Shown: positions 51,256-62,310 of the stretch, piece by piece
How the letters are laid out: each line of letters begins with the position of its first letter
Position numbering within the stretch: the first letter of the stretch is position 1
NCBI RefSeq assembly: GCF_900107095.1
Contig: NZ_FNOR01000009.1
Location: forward strand, 163,782-227,781
Source: Collimonas sp. OK242
GTDB taxonomy: Bacteria; Pseudomonadota; Gammaproteobacteria; Burkholderiales; Burkholderiaceae_D
Direction of reading: 5' to 3'
DNA: 64,000 nucleotides
Notes under the pieces: generated by a model
Seen by the model: only the letters and a program-made list of their open reading frames with translations
What the model was told of the DNA's origin: nothing
Databases searched by the model: none
Position numbers and translations under genes: made by a program

Positions 51256-51660
51256 TTAGATACGACGGCGCTTAGGTGGACGGCAACCGTTATGTGGCAC
51301 TGGTGTCACATCTTGAATCTGGGTGATCTTGATACCCAGGTTGTTCAATGCACGAACAGCGGATTCACGACCTGGGCCTGGGCCCTTGATGCGCACTTCC
51401 AAGTTCTTCACGCCACATTCCACAGCCACTTTACCAGCGGCTTCGGCTGCAACCTGCGCTGCAAATGGAGTCGACTTGCGGGAGCCTTTAAAGCCAGCGC
51501 CACCAGATGTCGCCCACGACAACGCATTACCTTGACGATCGGTAATCGTGATGATGGTGTTGTTGAAAGACGCGTGGATATGCGCGATACCTTCAGCAAC
51601 GTTCTTTTTAACTTTTTTACGCACACGTGCTGCTGCGGCGTTATTTGGGGACTTTGCCAT
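51256..51660 (-). CDS. rpsK: 30S ribosomal protein S11
   Basis: 134-aa platform protein that helps select the mRNA and bind the Shine-Dalgarno helix region. It keeps [21 protein letters not shown] and the C-terminal [13 protein letters not shown]. The order rpsM-rpsK-rpsD follows the E. coli alpha operon; the spacing to rpsM is 66 bases. Confidence 0.98.
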   Translation of the reverse strand: MAKSPNNAAAARVRKKVKKNVAEGIAHIHASFNNTIITITDRQGNALSWATSGGAGFKGSRKSTPFAAQVAAEAAGKVAVECGVKNLEVRIKGPGPGRESAVRALNNLGIKITQIQDVTPVPHNGCRPPKRRRI

Positions 51661-51726
51661 AATAATTTCCTTGAATCCGACTACCTAAATGAAACAATCA
51701 GTTGCCACGGGAGCGTGGCACCTTAA

Positions 51727-52092
51727 TTATTTCTTCAGCGATTGAGCGGCTTTGCGCGGGCCCTTGCGGGTACGTGCATTAGTACGAGTACGTTGGCCAC
51801 GGCAAGGCAAGCCTTTGCGATGACGCATACCACGATAGCAACCCAGATCCATCAAACGCTTGATGTTCATCGACAGTTCACGACGCAGGTCACCTTCGAC
51901 GACGAATTTTGCAATTTCGTCGCGCAGCTTTTCCAGCTCGTTATCGTCGAGATCTTTGATCTTCTTCGTAGTCAAAATACCCGTGCTGTCGCAAATTTCT
52001 TGTGCGCGTGGGCGGCCAACACCGTAGATGGCTGTCAAGCCGATGACGGTGTGCTGATGATTGGGGATGTTTACCCCTGCAATACGTGCCAT
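51727..52092 (-). CDS. rpsM: 30S ribosomal protein S13
   Basis: 121-aa head protein forming bridges to the 50S subunit. It starts [20 protein letters not shown] and ends in the basic [20 protein letters not shown] tail that reaches the tRNA sites. It lies 27 bases after rpmJ and is the first gene of the alpha group in E. coli. Confidence 0.98.
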   Translation of the reverse strand: MARIAGVNIPNHQHTVIGLTAIYGVGRPRAQEICDSTGILTTKKIKDLDDNELEKLRDEIAKFVVEGDLRRELSMNIKRLMDLGCYRGMRHRKGLPCRGQRTRTNARTRKGPRKAAQSLKK

Positions 52093-52119
52093 TCGTTATT
52101 CCTCGATCAATAACGTTAA

Positions 52120-52233
52120 TTAACCTTGGCGCTGTTTATGGCGCGGCTCTGTACAAATGACGCGAACCACGCCTTTGCGCTTAATGATCTTACAGTTGCG
52201 GCAGATGCGCTTGACTGATGCGAGCACTTTCAT
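52120..52233 (-). CDS. rpmJ: 50S ribosomal protein L36
   Basis: 37-aa protein found by reading the gap between infA and rpsM. The translation starts [20 protein letters not shown] and ends in [11 protein letters not shown]. The C-x2-C...C-x4-H zinc ligands are all present, so this is the zinc-binding form. It lies in the standard secY-infA-rpmJ-rpsM order. Confidence 0.96.
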   Translation of the reverse strand: MKVLASVKRICRNCKIIKRKGVVRVICTEPRHKQRQG

Positions 52234-52258
52234 TTTCGTCTTCTTTCTATACTAAAAG

Positions 52259-52477
52259 TTACTTGGTACGGAACACAATCCGTGCCCGGCTTAAATCATA
52301 AGGTGTCAATTCTACCGTCACCTTATCTCCTGGGAGGATGCGAATATAGTTCATGCGCATCTTGCCAGAAATATGACCGAGGACGATATGTCCGTTTTCC
52401 AACTTGACTCTAAATGTTGCATTGGGGAGATTCTCAAGAATCTCGCCTTGCATCTGGATAACGTCGTCTTTTGCCAT
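52259..52477 (-). CDS. infA: Translation initiation factor IF-1
   Basis: 72-aa OB-fold (S1-like) protein that blocks the ribosomal A site during initiation. It starts [20 protein letters not shown] and contains [20 protein letters not shown], the usual IF-1 core. It lies 35 bases after secY and 25 before rpmJ. Many Burkholderiales have a second, free-standing infA; this is the copy in the ribosomal cluster. Confidence 0.97.
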   Translation of the reverse strand: MAKDDVIQMQGEILENLPNATFRVKLENGHIVLGHISGKMRMNYIRILPGDKVTVELTPYDLSRARIVFRTK

Positions 52478-52512
52478 TCGGTCTACTGGTTCCTCTGGTC
52501 GTTCATTTCAAC

Positions 52513-53844
52513 TTACCGCGTCGAAACGCCGCCCTTGAAATTTGCCTTACGCAGCAGCGAATCATATTGCTGCGACATCACGTAATTCTGTACTTGCGCC
52601 ATGAAGTCCATGGTAACCACTACGATAATCAACAGCGATGTGCCACCAAAATAAAACGGTACCTTCCAGCGAGCAATCAAGAATTCCGGAACCAGACACA
52701 CAACCGTAATATAGACCGCGCCAACCAGAGTCAAACGCATCAGAATCTTGTCGATATAACGTGCAGTCTGCTCACCTGGACGAATCCCTGGCACAAACGC
52801 GCCGCTCTTCTTCAGGTTGTCAGCTGTTTCCTTGCTGTTGAACACCAATGCGGTGTAGAAGAAGCAGAAGAAAACAATTGCAATCGCATACAGCAAAGCA
52901 TGTATCGGCTCGCCTGGCGCCAAAGAAGCCGCCATATCCTTCAGAAAGTTGACTACCGGATTGGTTGAATCACCGGAAGTAAACCAACTCGTGATTGTCG
53001 CAGGAAACAAGATGATCGAGGAAGCAAAGATTGGAGGAATTACACCAGCCATATTCAGCTTCAACGGCAAATGACTGCTTTGACCGCCATAAATCTTGTT
53101 TCCTACCTGGCGCTTGGCATAATTCACCAAGATCTTGCGCTGGCCGCGTTCGATAAATACCACCAGGAATGTCACGCCGGCAGCGATCAAACAAATCACA
53201 ATCGCCGACACGGGACTCATGGAACCGGTACTTACCTGTCCGAACAAACCACCTACCGCATTCGGCAAACCAGCCGCGATACCTGCAAAAATGATGATCG
53301 AGATGCCATTACCCAGACCACGCTCGGTAATCTGTTCGCCCAGCCACATCAAAAACATTGTTCCAGTTACCAGCGTCACAACTGTCGTGAAGCGGAAAGC
53401 CAAGCCTGCATCCAACACCAGGCCAGGCTGCGATTCCAGTGCTACCGCGATCCCCAGAGCCTGAAACGTCGCCAGCAGCAGCGTACCGTAACGGGTGTAT
53501 TGGGTAATCTTGCGGCGACCTGATTCGCCCTCTTTCTTCAACGCTTCCAGCTGAGGCGACACAATCGACATCAATTGCATCACGATCGATGCCGAGATAT
53601 ACGGCATGATTCCCAGCGCAAACACGGTGAAGCGCGACAACGCGCCACCAGAGAACATGTTGAACATGCCCAAAATGCCGCCCTGGTGCTGCTTAAACAA
53701 TTGTGCCAACTGCGATGGGTCAATTCCCGGTACGGGAATGTGCGCACCAATACGATATACAACCAATGCAGCAAGCAAGAACCACAGACGGCCCCAAGGG
53801 AAGCCGCTCGCAGCACTCTTTGCAAGTTGGGGAGAAGTCGCCAC
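52513..53844 (-). CDS. secY: Protein translocase subunit SecY
   Basis: 443-aa channel subunit of the Sec translocon with ten membrane helices. The conserved plug and pore region is seen as [20 protein letters not shown], and cytoplasmic loop motifs [15 protein letters not shown] and [13 protein letters not shown] are intact. It follows rplO by 34 bases in the spc operon order. Confidence 0.98.
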   Translation of the reverse strand: MATSPQLAKSAASGFPWGRLWFLLAALVVYRIGAHIPVPGIDPSQLAQLFKQHQGGILGMFNMFSGGALSRFTVFALGIMPYISASIVMQLMSIVSPQLEALKKEGESGRRKITQYTRYGTLLLATFQALGIAVALESQPGLVLDAGLAFRFTTVVTLVTGTMFLMWLGEQITERGLGNGISIIIFAGIAAGLPNAVGGLFGQVSTGSMSPVSAIVICLIAAGVTFLVVFIERGQRKILVNYAKRQVGNKIYGGQSSHLPLKLNMAGVIPPIFASSIILFPATITSWFTSGDSTNPVVNFLKDMAASLAPGEPIHALLYAIAIVFFCFFYTALVFNSKETADNLKKSGAFVPGIRPGEQTARYIDKILMRLTLVGAVYITVVCLVPEFLIARWKVPFYFGGTSLLIIVVVTMDFMAQVQNYVMSQQYDSLLRKANFKGGVSTR

Positions 53845-53878
53845 TTATTGCTCCATTGCTACGAGTTAGAACGACAAA

Positions 53879-54310
53879 TCAAGCAACCGATCCGCCAGCC
53901 GCTTCAATCGCAGCTTTTGCACCTTTAGTAGCGATCAAACCTTTGAGCGTTACCTTTTTGGTCAGTTCGCCGGACAGGATCACGCGTACTACGCGCGCCA
54001 GTTCGCCGATCACGCCAGCTTGCTTCAACACCAGGATATCTACTTCAGTTACCGGCAGGTTTTCCAGGTCCGACAAACGAACTTCAGCTTTGAACGGGGT
54101 TGCCATCGACTTGAAGCCACGCTTTGGCAAACGACGTTGCAAAGGCATCTGACCGCCTTCAAAACCTACTTTGTGGAAACCGCCCGAACGCGATTTTTGA
54201 CCCTTGTGACCGCGGCCGGCTGTCTTACCGATACCTGAGCCGATACCACGACCAACGCGACGCTTGTAATGCTTGGCGCCATCTGCAGGTTGAATAGTAT
54301 TCAATTCCAT
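53879..54310 (-). CDS. rplO: 50S ribosomal protein L15
   Basis: 143-aa protein with the Gly/Arg/Lys-rich N-terminal arm ([20 protein letters not shown]) that threads into 23S rRNA, and the globular C-terminal domain. ATG 54310 ([11 protein letters not shown]) is the usual start; the frame continues six codons upstream without support. Confidence 0.97.
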   Translation of the reverse strand: MELNTIQPADGAKHYKRRVGRGIGSGIGKTAGRGHKGQKSRSGGFHKVGFEGGQMPLQRRLPKRGFKSMATPFKAEVRLSDLENLPVTEVDILVLKQAGVIGELARVVRVILSGELTKKVTLKGLIATKGAKAAIEAAGGSVA

Positions 54311-54336
54311 AATTTGCTCCGTTCGCAAGCCTAAGC

Positions 54337-54516
54337 TTACGACACCACTTTCACAAGATAGGACACTTTATTGATCATGCCGCGCACAGACGGAGTGTCT
54401 TGCAATTCGGAAACCGAATTGACGCGACGCAGGCCCAAACCGCGAACTGTCGCGCGATGAGTTTCGCGCGTGCCGATCAAACCCTTGATCAATTGTACTT
54501 TTACAGTTTTTGTCAT
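54337..54516 (-). CDS. rpmD: 50S ribosomal protein L30
   Basis: 59-aa small ferredoxin-like large-subunit protein: [19 protein letters not shown] and [20 protein letters not shown] match L30. ATG 54516 is chosen because it lies 10 bases after the rpsE stop and gives family length; the longer frame overlaps rpsE. Confidence 0.96.
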   Translation of the reverse strand: MTKTVKVQLIKGLIGTRETHRATVRGLGLRRVNSVSELQDTPSVRGMINKVSYLVKVVS

Positions 54517-54526
54517 TTTGATCACC

Positions 54527-55045
54527 TTAGCCCAGGATTTCTTCAACGGACTTGCCGCGTTTTGCCGCGATTTCCGATGGTGTGTTCATCTTAGACAAGC
54601 CGTTCAAAGTAGCACGAACCATGTTGTACGGATTGGTCGAACCGGTGGACTTGGCCACAACGTTCGTCACACCCAGTACTTCGAAGATTGCGCGCATTGG
54701 ACCGCCGGCGATAACGCCGGTACCGTCTTTAGCTGGCAACATCAGCACCGATGAAGCACCGTGCTTGCCGGAGATTGCATGTTGCAATGTACCGTTCTTC
54801 AGCGTTACCTTGATCATCTTGCGACGGGCTTCTTCCATAGCCTTCTGCACGGCAACCGGCACTTCTTTCGACTTGCCCTTGCCCATGCCGATACGGCCAT
54901 CGCCATCACCAACAACAGCCAATGCTGCGAAACCCATGATACGACCACCCTTGACCACTTTGGTCACACGGTTGACCGCGATCATTTTTTCGCGCATGCC
55001 ATCATCCGGCTTATCGCTTTGCATTTTTGATTGCATTTTTGCCAT
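54527..55045 (-). CDS. rpsE: 30S ribosomal protein S5
   Basis: 172-aa protein important for translational fidelity. The dsRNA-binding N-terminal domain ([20 protein letters not shown]) and the C-terminal domain with [20 protein letters not shown] are complete. A 17-residue polar N-terminal extension precedes the core, as is usual in this group. Confidence 0.98.
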   Translation of the reverse strand: MAKMQSKMQSDKPDDGMREKMIAVNRVTKVVKGGRIMGFAALAVVGDGDGRIGMGKGKSKEVPVAVQKAMEEARRKMIKVTLKNGTLQHAISGKHGASSVLMLPAKDGTGVIAGGPMRAIFEVLGVTNVVAKSTGSTNPYNMVRATLNGLSKMNTPSEIAAKRGKSVEEILG

Positions 55046-55057
55046 GACGATTCTTCC

Positions 55058-55420
55058 TTAGAACTTCAGACCGGCTTCACGGGCGGCATCTGCCAGCACC
55101 TTGACGCGGCCGTGGTAACGGAAACCGGAGCGATCAAACGCAACTTCGGTAACTCCTGCTTTCAGTGCCTTCTCGGCAACGCGCTTGCCAACCAGAGATG
55201 CAGCTGCTGTATTGCCGCCTGCACCGGACTTGCCGGCCAGTTCCGCACGTACTTCAGCTTCCAGTGTGGAGGCCGAAGCCAGCACTTTAGCGTCAGGGCC
55301 GATGATGCTGGCGTAAATGTGCAAGTTGGTACGATGCACTGCCAGGCGGTTCACCTTTAACTCTGCGATCTTGGCACGCGTTTGGCGTGAACGGCGCAGA
55401 CGTGATTGTTTCTTATCCAT
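55058..55420 (-). CDS. rplR: 50S ribosomal protein L18
   Basis: 120-aa 5S rRNA-binding protein. It starts [18 protein letters not shown] at ATG 55420 and contains [23 protein letters not shown] family ending ([20 protein letters not shown]). A TTG two codons upstream is in frame but not needed. Confidence 0.97.
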   Translation of the reverse strand: MDKKQSRLRRSRQTRAKIAELKVNRLAVHRTNLHIYASIIGPDAKVLASASTLEAEVRAELAGKSGAGGNTAAASLVGKRVAEKALKAGVTEVAFDRSGFRYHGRVKVLADAAREAGLKF

Positions 55421-55432
55421 CGTCAACCCCTA

Positions 55433-55966
55433 TTACTTCTTCTTGGTTTCTTTAAGGATTACCACTTCGTCCGAGTAACGAACGCCCTTGCCCTTATAAG
55501 GCTCAGGTTCGCGGTAAGCACGAACTTCAGCAGCAACCTGACCAACACGTTGCTTGTCGATACCCTTGATCAGGATTTCGGTCTGCGTCGGTGTTGCCAC
55601 GGTAACGCCTTCCGGCATTTGGTGCACAACAGGATGCGAGAAACCGAGCGACAGGTTCAACTTATCACCTTGTGCTTGCGCACGAAAACCAACGCCAACC
55701 AGGTTCAGCTTCTTTTCAAAGCCTTTGGTGACACCATTGACCATGTTGTTGACCAGGGCACGCAAGGTGCCTGACATCGCATTGGCTTCACGGCTGTCGT
55801 CAGCGGCAGCGAAATTCAGCGTGCCGTTGTTGTTTTCGATTTTTACCAGGCCATTCAAAGCCTGGGAAAGCGAGCCCAATGGGCCCTTAACTGTGATCTG
55901 CGCTGCTGTAATGGTCGCTTCCGCGCCAGTTGGCAGTGCAATCGGCATTTTACCTACACGTGACAT
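55433..55966 (-). CDS. rplF: 50S ribosomal protein L6
   Basis: 177-aa two-domain protein near the sarcin-ricin loop. It starts [19 protein letters not shown] at ATG 55966 with AAGGAG 6 bases before it, and ends with [19 protein letters not shown]. The longer frame to 56011 overlaps rpsH and is rejected. Confidence 0.98.
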   Translation of the reverse strand: MSRVGKMPIALPTGAEATITAAQITVKGPLGSLSQALNGLVKIENNNGTLNFAAADDSREANAMSGTLRALVNNMVNGVTKGFEKKLNLVGVGFRAQAQGDKLNLSLGFSHPVVHQMPEGVTVATPTQTEILIKGIDKQRVGQVAAEVRAYREPEPYKGKGVRYSDEVVILKETKKK

Positions 55967-55976
55967 GTTGCACTCC

Positions 55977-56372
55977 TTAGGCGACGTAGCAAATAACTTC
56001 GCCACCGACACCGGTTGCGCGCGCTTTGCGGTCCGTCATGACACCAGAAGGTGTCGAAATAATTGCCACACCTAAGCCGTTCATCACGTTAGGGATGTCA
56101 TCTTTGCCCTTGTAGATCCGCAGCCCTGGACGGGATACACGATCAAGACGTTCGATAACAGGACGGCCGGCGTAATACTTCAAACCGATTTTGAGTTCCG
56201 CTTTGCCGCCTTCTTCTGCGACAGCGAAATCTTCAATGTAACCCTCGTCCTTGAGGACGTTGGCAATCGCAATCTTGACCTTCGACGATGGCATTGCCAC
56301 GGTTGTCTTGTGAACTACTTGCGCATTGCGGATACGGGTCAGCATATCGGCGATAGGATCGCTCATACTCAT
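55977..56372 (-). CDS. rpsH: 30S ribosomal protein S8
   Basis: 131-aa central-domain 16S rRNA binder, which in E. coli also represses the spc operon at the rplE leader. It starts [23 protein letters not shown] is 8 bases before the first ATG. The C-terminal [20 protein letters not shown] motif is intact. Confidence 0.98.
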   Translation of the reverse strand: MSMSDPIADMLTRIRNAQVVHKTTVAMPSSKVKIAIANVLKDEGYIEDFAVAEEGGKAELKIGLKYYAGRPVIERLDRVSRPGLRIYKGKDDIPNVMNGLGVAIISTPSGVMTDRKARATGVGGEVICYVA

Positions 56373-56386
56373 TGCATATTCTCCTA

Positions 56387-56692
56387 TTACCAGCTGGCTT
56401 TAGTCATACCCGGAATTTCGCCACGCATGGCGATTTCACGGAGCTTAATACGGCCCAGACCGAACTTGCGGAAAGTGCCACGTGGACGACCAGTCAGGGA
56501 GCAACGATTACGTTGACGGGTCGGAGCCGAGTTACGTGGCAGCGCTTGCAATTTCAAGCGAGCTTCGTAGCGCTCTTCTTCCGACTTCGATTGGTCATCA
56601 ATGATTGCCTTTAACTCGGCACGCTTGCCGGCGTATTTCTTCACCAGGTCAGCGCGCTTTTGTTCACGGTTAATCAGTGCCAGTTTTGCCAT
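56387..56692 (-). CDS. rpsN: 30S ribosomal protein S14 (zinc-free type)
   Basis: 101-aa head protein. It is the long form without the CxxC zinc motifs, with [20 protein letters not shown] followed by [20 protein letters not shown]. Zinc-free S14 next to zinc-type L36 shows that the cluster is not a zinc-starvation paralogue set. Confidence 0.97.
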   Translation of the reverse strand: MAKLALINREQKRADLVKKYAGKRAELKAIIDDQSKSEEERYEARLKLQALPRNSAPTRQRNRCSLTGRPRGTFRKFGLGRIKLREIAMRGEIPGMTKASW

Positions 56693-56699
56693 GGCAACC

Positions 56700-57239
56700 T
56701 CAGTTTCTGAACGGAAATTTAAATGCGGCGAGAAGCGATTTTGCTTCGTCGTCGGTCTTTGCAGTCGTCGTGATACTGATATTCATACCACGCAACACAT
56801 CAATCTTGTCGTATTCAATTTCGGGGAAAATGATCTGCTCTTTCACACCGATATTGTAGTTACCACGACCGTCAAATGCACGACCGGAGACGCCACGGAA
56901 GTCACGAACGCGCGGCAGCGCGACGGTAACCAGGCGATCCAGGAACTCGTACATATGAGCGCCACGCAGTGTAACCATGCAACCGATTGGATAGCCTTCA
57001 CGGATTTTAAAACCCGCAATAGCTTTCCGCGCCTTGGTCACGACTGGCTTCTGACCTGCAATCTTGGTCAAATCGCCAACAGCGTGTTCAATGATCTTCT
57101 TGTCCGCAATCGCTTCCGACAGACCCATGTTCAGGGTGATCTTCAGGATGCGCGGCACTTCCATCACGGACTTGTAAGCGTATTTCGCTGTCAAGTCGGC
57201 AACGACTTTTTCTTTATAGAATTCTTGGAGACGGGCCAT
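56700..57239 (-). CDS. rplE: 50S ribosomal protein L5
   Basis: 179-aa 5S rRNA-binding protein forming a bridge to the 30S head. It shows [39 protein letters not shown] and [19 protein letters not shown]. Spacing to rplX is 6 bases and to rpsN 7 bases. Confidence 0.98.
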   Translation of the reverse strand: MARLQEFYKEKVVADLTAKYAYKSVMEVPRILKITLNMGLSEAIADKKIIEHAVGDLTKIAGQKPVVTKARKAIAGFKIREGYPIGCMVTLRGAHMYEFLDRLVTVALPRVRDFRGVSGRAFDGRGNYNIGVKEQIIFPEIEYDKIDVLRGMNISITTTAKTDDEAKSLLAAFKFPFRN

Positions 57240-57245
57240 GATCTC

Positions 57246-57560
57246 TTAAACCTTAACAACTTCGCCGCTGGACTTGAAAACGCGGACTTTCTTGCCATCC
57301 ACATCTTTAAAACCAACGCGATCTGCCTTGCCAGTTGCTGCATTGAACAACGCAACATTTGACACGTGAATTGGCATCAACTTGTCAATGATGCCACCAG
57401 TTACACCAGTCATCGGGTTTGGCTTGGTTGCTTTTTTAGCAACGTTAATGCCTTCTACGACAACGTGGTTAGCATCAACGCGTTGCTTAACAACACCGCG
57501 CTTGCCCTTGTCTTTACCAGTCAGGACGATTACCTCGTCGCTTTTCCGAATCTTATCCAT
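57246..57560 (-). CDS. rplX: 50S ribosomal protein L24
   Basis: 104-aa assembly initiator of the 50S subunit with a KOW motif: [24 protein letters not shown], and [15 protein letters not shown]. It is tightly placed between rplN and rplE. Confidence 0.97.
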   Translation of the reverse strand: MDKIRKSDEVIVLTGKDKGKRGVVKQRVDANHVVVEGINVAKKATKPNPMTGVTGGIIDKLMPIHVSNVALFNAATGKADRVGFKDVDGKKVRVFKSSGEVVKV

Positions 57561-57569
57561 CTCGACTCC

Positions 57570-57938
57570 TTACAGCACTTCAGGCGCGAGCGACACAATC
57601 TTCATGAAGCGCTCAGTGCGCAATTCACGAGTGACTGGTCCAAAAATACGCGTACCAATTGGCTCAAGCTTCGCGTTCAGCAGCACTGCTGCATTGCCAT
57701 CGAACTTGACCAACGAACCATCTTGACGACGAACACCTTTAGCGGTCCGTACGACAACGGCGTTATAGATCTCGCCTTTTTTGACGCGACCACGTGGCGC
57801 TGCCACTTTGACGGTAACCTTGATCACATCACCAATGCTGGCATAGCGACGCTTGGAACCACCCAGAACTTTGATACACATAACTTCGCGTGCACCAGTG
57901 TTGTCGGCTACTTCGAGCCGGCTTTCCGTTTGAATCAT
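57570..57938 (-). CDS. rplN: 50S ribosomal protein L14
   Basis: 122-aa protein at the intersubunit face, first gene of the spc group. It starts [20 protein letters not shown] and has [21 protein letters not shown] 223-base gap with hairpins precedes it, matching the S10/spc operon border of E. coli. Confidence 0.98.
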   Translation of the reverse strand: MIQTESRLEVADNTGAREVMCIKVLGGSKRRYASIGDVIKVTVKVAAPRGRVKKGEIYNAVVVRTAKGVRRQDGSLVKFDGNAAVLLNAKLEPIGTRIFGPVTRELRTERFMKIVSLAPEVL

Positions 57939-58088
57939 AATATTTTCTTTCCCAACTTAACTCGCTGCCGCACGATGCGGATTTACGGTCAGTCTTGGTC
58001 CTGTCAGGGCAACTCTGCTGAGCGCACTGCTTAGGTGGACGACTTCCAAAACTTCTTGCTAGATACTGCAGGGTGTTTTCTACTGCTA

Positions 58089-58148
58089 TCGCTCTTGTCG
58101 GAAGCCAACAGGAGCGAAGCCAAGCATTATTACATCAAAATGCTTGGC
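58089..58148 (-). repeat. Two tandem hairpins in the rpsQ-rplN gap
   Basis: First stem: perfect 10-bp arms GCCAAGCATT (58119-58128) and AATGCTTGGC (58139-58148), 13 bases after the rpsQ stop. Second: TCGCTCTTGT (58089-58098) with ACAGGAGCGA (58108-58117), one G-U pair. Neither is followed by a T-run on the minus strand. The 223-base gap (57939-58161) otherwise holds no gene and no promoter I would name, although this is where the spc operon promoter is expected. Confidence 0.55.
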
Positions 58149-58161
58149 TCGCAACAAATAC

Positions 58162-58434
58162 TTATAATACCTGTGCTACTTGTACCACACGTGTCACGCT
58201 CCAAGCTTTAGTCTTGGAAATCGGACGGCCTTCTTGGATCTCGACTACGTCGCCTTCCTTGGCCTGGTTGGTTTCGTCATGTGCATGGTACTTATTAGTA
58301 CGCACAATGATTTTGCCATACAGAGGATGTTTGACGTGGCGTTCGATCAGGACGGTAACAGTCTTGTCCATTTTATCGGACACAACTTTACCAACCAGCG
58401 TGCGCTTGAGCGCTTGTTTCACTTGATCGTTCAT
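58162..58434 (-). CDS. rpsQ: 30S ribosomal protein S17
   Basis: 90-aa OB-fold primary rRNA binder, last gene of the S10 group. It shows [40 protein letters not shown] and [19 protein letters not shown]. The start overlaps the rpmC stop by one base. Confidence 0.97.
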   Translation of the reverse strand: MNDQVKQALKRTLVGKVVSDKMDKTVTVLIERHVKHPLYGKIIVRTNKYHAHDETNQAKEGDVVEIQEGRPISKTKAWSVTRVVQVAQVL

Positions 58435-58625
58435 TACAGGGCGCCCTTCGAATTGATGACGGTCTTGACCCGTGCTATATCGCGACGAACTTTCTTCAAT
58501 TGCGACGTATTGCTCAATTGCTGAGTAGCGATTTGCATGCGAAGGCTAAACTGCGCCTTCAGCAACTCGTTCAGCTCTTTCGTCAAGGCCGCTTGATCTT
58601 TGTCGCGGAGTTCAGATGCTTTCAT
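58434..58625 (-). CDS. rpmC: 50S ribosomal protein L29
   Basis: 63-aa helical protein at the exit tunnel, next to L23. It starts [20 protein letters not shown] and has [20 protein letters not shown]. It lies 12 bases after rplP. Confidence 0.96.
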   Translation of the reverse strand: MKASELRDKDQAALTKELNELLKAQFSLRMQIATQQLSNTSQLKKVRRDIARVKTVINSKGAL

Positions 58626-58637
58626 GATTCACTCCAA

Positions 58638-59057
58638 TTATTGGCCAACTTGACGCACGACGAACGTGGTCAAAAGCGGCAATTTAGCTGCAGCCAAACG
58701 GAATGCCTCACGCGCCAGAGCTTCGTCGACGCCATCCATCTCGTACAGCACTTTACCCGGCTGAATTTCAGCCACGTAGTACTCGGGATTACCCTTACCG
58801 TTACCCATCCGGACTTCGGCAGGCTTTTGCGAAATTGGCTTATCTGGGAAAATACGAATCCAGATACGACCACCCCGTTTGATATGACGGGTCATTGCGC
58901 GACGAGCTGCTTCAATTTGACGCGCAGTGATACGACCGCGGCCAATCGCCTTCAAGCCAAATTCGCCGAACGACACGGCAGTGCCGCGCGAATGCGAAAT
59001 GCCTTTGTTGCGGCCCTTTTGCTCTTTACGATATTTTCTGCGTGCTGGTTGCAGCAT
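58638..59057 (-). CDS. rplP: 50S ribosomal protein L16
   Basis: 139-aa protein near the A-site tRNA. It starts [20 protein letters not shown] and contains [40 protein letters not shown] and [20 protein letters not shown]. It lies 2 bases after the rpsC stop. Confidence 0.98.
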   Translation of the reverse strand: MLQPARRKYRKEQKGRNKGISHSRGTAVSFGEFGLKAIGRGRITARQIEAARRAMTRHIKRGGRIWIRIFPDKPISQKPAEVRMGNGKGNPEYYVAEIQPGKVLYEMDGVDEALAREAFRLAAAKLPLLTTFVVRQVGQ

Positions 59058-59059
59058 GA

Positions 59060-59914
59060 TTATTCTCCTGCTTTCTCGGCCGGCGCAGCAACTGCAGCAA
59101 CTGCAGTTACAACACCATCAGCAGCGCCATCCGGCTTCTTGGCACGTGCAGGACGCGCACCAGGCGCACCGGCAGTTGCCGTAGTTTTAGGACGTGGACG
59201 GCTAGATGGCTTGCCATCATCGCGACGTGGACCACGGCGTTTCTTGTCGTCGTCGTTAGGTACGTCGATTACCGGCGCTTCGCCGTTAGCCAGACGATCG
59301 CCCTTGTAAACCCAGACCTTGATGCCGATAATGCCGTAGGTGGTTTCAGCTTCGCCGAAACCGTAGTCGATGTCAGCGCGCAGTGTGTGAAGTGGCACGC
59401 GACCTTCGCGGTACCATTCGGTACGTGCGATTTCGATACCATTCAAACGACCGGACGACATGATCTTGATCCCTTGCGCGCCCAGACGCATTGCGTTCTG
59501 CATCGCACGTTTCATCGCGCGGCGGAACATAATACGTTTTTCGAGCTGTTGCGCGATCGAATCAGCGATCAGTTGTGCGTCGATTTCAGGTTTACGAATT
59601 TCTTCGATATTAACGTGAACCGGCACACCCATCAGCTTGGTCAGCGCCGACTTCAATACTTCGATGTCTTCGCCTTTTTTACCGATAACGACACCAGGAC
59701 GCGAGCTGTAAATCGTGATGCGTGCGTTCTTTGCAGGACGCTCGATAACAACGCGGCCGACCGATGCGTTCTTCAGTTTCTTCTTGAGGAAAGCGCGTAC
59801 TTTCAAATCTTCGCCGAGCATTTGGGCAAAATTGCTATTGCCGGCATACCAGCGGGATCCCCAGTTACGTGTAACCGCAAGACGGAAACCGGTTGGATGA
59901 ATCTTCTGTCCCAT
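59060..59914 (-). CDS. rpsC: 30S ribosomal protein S3
   Basis: 284-aa protein at the mRNA entry site with helicase activity. It has the KH domain ([20 protein letters not shown]) and the C-terminal domain [19 protein letters not shown] core ([20 protein letters not shown]). The tail beyond about residue 215 is a charged then Ala/Pro-rich extension, longer than in E. coli (233 aa) but usual for Burkholderiales. Confidence 0.98.
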   Translation of the reverse strand: MGQKIHPTGFRLAVTRNWGSRWYAGNSNFAQMLGEDLKVRAFLKKKLKNASVGRVVIERPAKNARITIYSSRPGVVIGKKGEDIEVLKSALTKLMGVPVHVNIEEIRKPEIDAQLIADSIAQQLEKRIMFRRAMKRAMQNAMRLGAQGIKIMSSGRLNGIEIARTEWYREGRVPLHTLRADIDYGFGEAETTYGIIGIKVWVYKGDRLANGEAPVIDVPNDDDKKRRGPRRDDGKPSSRPRPKTTATAGAPGARPARAKKPDGAADGVVTAVAAVAAPAEKAGE

Positions 59915-59923
59915 CGTGACTCC

Positions 59924-60256
59924 TTAGTTTCCGACAGTCACGTAAATGTGACAGGATTGCTTCGAGATACGATCGCCACGGCCTTTAGCACGCGCTGTGA
60001 AGCGCTTGAGGACCGAACCTTTTTCCACATATATCGTCGTGACTTTCAGCTCGTCGATATCAGCACCGTCATTGTGTTCTGCATTCGCAATTGCAGATTC
60101 CAGAACACGTTTGATGATAGCTGCACCTTTTTTCGGGCTGAAGGCCAGGATGTTAAGTGCTTGATCAATTTTTTTGCCGCGAATCAGGTCGGCGACCAGA
60201 CGGCCCTTTTGGGCCGACAGGCGCACACCGCGGAGGGTAGCTTTAGTTTCCATCAT
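59924..60256 (-). CDS. rplV: 50S ribosomal protein L22
   Basis: 110-aa protein lining the exit tunnel; its beta-hairpin forms the constriction with L4. It shows [20 protein letters not shown] and the hairpin [30 protein letters not shown] ending. It lies 9 bases from rpsC and 6 from rpsS. Confidence 0.97.
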   Translation of the reverse strand: MMETKATLRGVRLSAQKGRLVADLIRGKKIDQALNILAFSPKKGAAIIKRVLESAIANAEHNDGADIDELKVTTIYVEKGSVLKRFTARAKGRGDRISKQSCHIYVTVGN

Positions 60257-60262
60257 CGGACC

Positions 60263-60538
60263 TTATTTCTTAGCCTTCTTATCAGCGGCATGACCCTTGA
60301 ACGTACGGGTCAGCGCGAATTCGCCGAGCTTGTGACCAACCATGTTCTCGGACACATATACCGGGACGTGTTGTTTGCCGTTATGCACAGCAATCGTCAG
60401 ACCGATAAAATCCGGCATGATGGTCGAGCGACGGGACCAAGTCTTGATTGGCTTCTTGTCTTTGACTGCTTGCGCAGTTTCAACTTTTTTCACCAGATGG
60501 GCGTCGCAGAACGGCCCTTTTTTCAATGAACGTGTCAT
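60263..60538 (-). CDS. rpsS: 30S ribosomal protein S19
   Basis: 91-aa head protein that binds S13 and contacts the 50S subunit. It starts [20 protein letters not shown] and contains [20 protein letters not shown] and [20 protein letters not shown]. Confidence 0.98.
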   Translation of the reverse strand: MTRSLKKGPFCDAHLVKKVETAQAVKDKKPIKTWSRRSTIMPDFIGLTIAVHNGKQHVPVYVSENMVGHKLGEFALTRTFKGHAADKKAKK

Positions 60539-60548
60539 GTGTTACCCC

Positions 60549-61376
60549 TTATTTCTTGCCACGGCGCGAGACGATCATGGAAGTAGTACGCTTGTTGCTG
60601 CGTGTCTTCTTACCCTTAGTCTGTTGACCCCATGGCGAAACTGGATGACGACCAGCTGCGGTCTTACCTTCACCACCACCGTGAGGATGGTCGACCGGGT
60701 TCATGACCACACCGCGAACGGTAGGACGAACACCACGCCAACGCATCGCACCCGCTTTACCGATCTTGCGCAGGCTGTGTTCGGCATTGCCGACTTCACC
60801 TACGGTAGCGCGGCACTCGATGTGAACGCGGCGAACTTCACCGGAACGCAAACGAATTTGAGCGTAAGTACCTTCACGAGCCATCAACACCACGCCGGCA
60901 CCGGCGGTACGGGCCATTTGGGCGCCCTTACCTGGCAGCATTTCAACGCAATGCAGAATCGTGCCAACCGGAATGTTGCGGATTGGCAGGCAGTTACCGG
61001 ATTTGATCGGCGCTTCCGAGCCGCTCATTACCTGATCGCCTACAGCCATGCCTTTAGTGGCGATGATGTAGTGACGTTCGCCGTCGGCGTAGCACAACAG
61101 AGCGATATTCGCTGTGCGGTTTGGATCGTATTCGAGACGTTCCACTTTCGCTGGAATACCATCTTTGGTGCGCTTGAAGTCGATCAGGCGGTAATGTTGC
61201 TTATGACCACCGCCGATGTGGCGAGTAGTGATATGGCCGTTGTTGTTACGACCGGCTGTTTTCGACTTCTTCTCGATCAGGGCAGCAAATGGACGGCCTT
61301 TGTACAGGTCGGGATTAACGACCTTGACCATGCCACGGCGGCCCGGCGAGGTTGGTTTAACTTTAACGAGTGCCAT
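60549..61376 (-). CDS. rplB: 50S ribosomal protein L2
   Basis: 275-aa universally conserved protein needed for subunit joining and peptidyl transfer. It shows [40 protein letters not shown] and the C-terminal [20 protein letters not shown], including the conserved active-centre His. The start overlaps the rplW stop by one base. Confidence 0.98.
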   Translation of the reverse strand: MALVKVKPTSPGRRGMVKVVNPDLYKGRPFAALIEKKSKTAGRNNNGHITTRHIGGGHKQHYRLIDFKRTKDGIPAKVERLEYDPNRTANIALLCYADGERHYIIATKGMAVGDQVMSGSEAPIKSGNCLPIRNIPVGTILHCVEMLPGKGAQMARTAGAGVVLMAREGTYAQIRLRSGEVRRVHIECRATVGEVGNAEHSLRKIGKAGAMRWRGVRPTVRGVVMNPVDHPHGGGEGKTAAGRHPVSPWGQQTKGKKTRSNKRTTSMIVSRRGKK

Positions 61377-61690
61377 TATTTAGCCTCCTCGGTGAAGTTG
61401 ATCTCTTGACCCGGCTTCAAGCATACGAATGCGCGACGGGTATGGTTGCGGCGACCCATGGTCTTGCCGCTACGCTTTTGCTTACCCAGACGATTGGCAA
61501 CTTGTACCGACTCAACTTGAACTTTGAAGAGCAGCTCGACAGCAGCCTTGACTTCCAGTTTGGTAGCGTCTGGTGCGATACGGAAAACGACTTGCTCGTT
61601 CTTCTCCGCAACCATCGTTGCCTTTTCGGAAATCACCGGCGCCAGCAACACTTTCATCAAGCGTTCTTCGCTATGTTTAATTGCGTTCAT
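61376..61690 (-). CDS. rplW: 50S ribosomal protein L23
   Basis: 104-aa exit-tunnel protein, the docking site for trigger factor and SRP. It has [40 protein letters not shown] and the final [12 protein letters not shown]. The start overlaps rplD by four bases. Confidence 0.97.
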   Translation of the reverse strand: MNAIKHSEERLMKVLLAPVISEKATMVAEKNEQVVFRIAPDATKLEVKAAVELLFKVQVESVQVANRLGKQKRSGKTMGRRNHTRRAFVCLKPGQEINFTEEAK

Positions 61691-62307
61691 GCCAGCATCT
61701 CCTCAATCTTCGCCAAAGCCAGCTTGGTGATCAAGATCTTCTTGTAGAACACAAGCGATACTGGATCAGCGTGACGTGGCTCACATACCAGGAAGCCTGG
61801 CAGGTTACGCGACGCCAACAACAGGTTTTCTTCCAGGTTGTCGGTAATCACCAACACGGAATCCAGACCCATGGTCTTCAGCTTTTGTGACAGCAATTTG
61901 GTCTTTGGCGCTTCGACCGAGAAATTCTCGACGACCGACAAACGACCTTCGCGTGCCAACTGCGACAGAATCGAGCAGAGACCTGCGCGATACATCTTCT
62001 TGTTTACTTTGTGCGTGAAGTTTTCATCAGGCGAGTTCGGGAAAATCCGACCACCGCCGCGCCACAGTGGCGAAGACGACATACCGGCACGAGCGCGGCC
62101 GGTACCCTTTTGGCGCCATGGCTTTTTAGTCGTGTGATGAACTTCTTCACGGTCTTTTTGCTTACGGTTACCGCTACGAGCGTTAGCCTGGTAAGCAACT
62201 ACGACCTGGTGAATCAGAGCTTCGTTGTAGTCGCGACCGAAAATGGTATCCGGTGCAGCAACGTTCGAAGCAGCTTGACCTTGGTCATTCAGGAGCTTGA
62301 GTTCCAT
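61687..62307 (-). CDS. rplD: 50S ribosomal protein L4
   Basis: 206-aa tunnel protein that in E. coli also controls the S10 operon. The long rRNA-threading loop is seen as [30 protein letters not shown]. It starts three bases after the rplC stop. Confidence 0.98.
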   Translation of the reverse strand: MELKLLNDQGQAASNVAAPDTIFGRDYNEALIHQVVVAYQANARSGNRKQKDREEVHHTTKKPWRQKGTGRARAGMSSSPLWRGGGRIFPNSPDENFTHKVNKKMYRAGLCSILSQLAREGRLSVVENFSVEAPKTKLLSQKLKTMGLDSVLVITDNLEENLLLASRNLPGFLVCEPRHADPVSLVFYKKILITKLALAKIEEMLA

Positions 62308-62310
62308 GAA

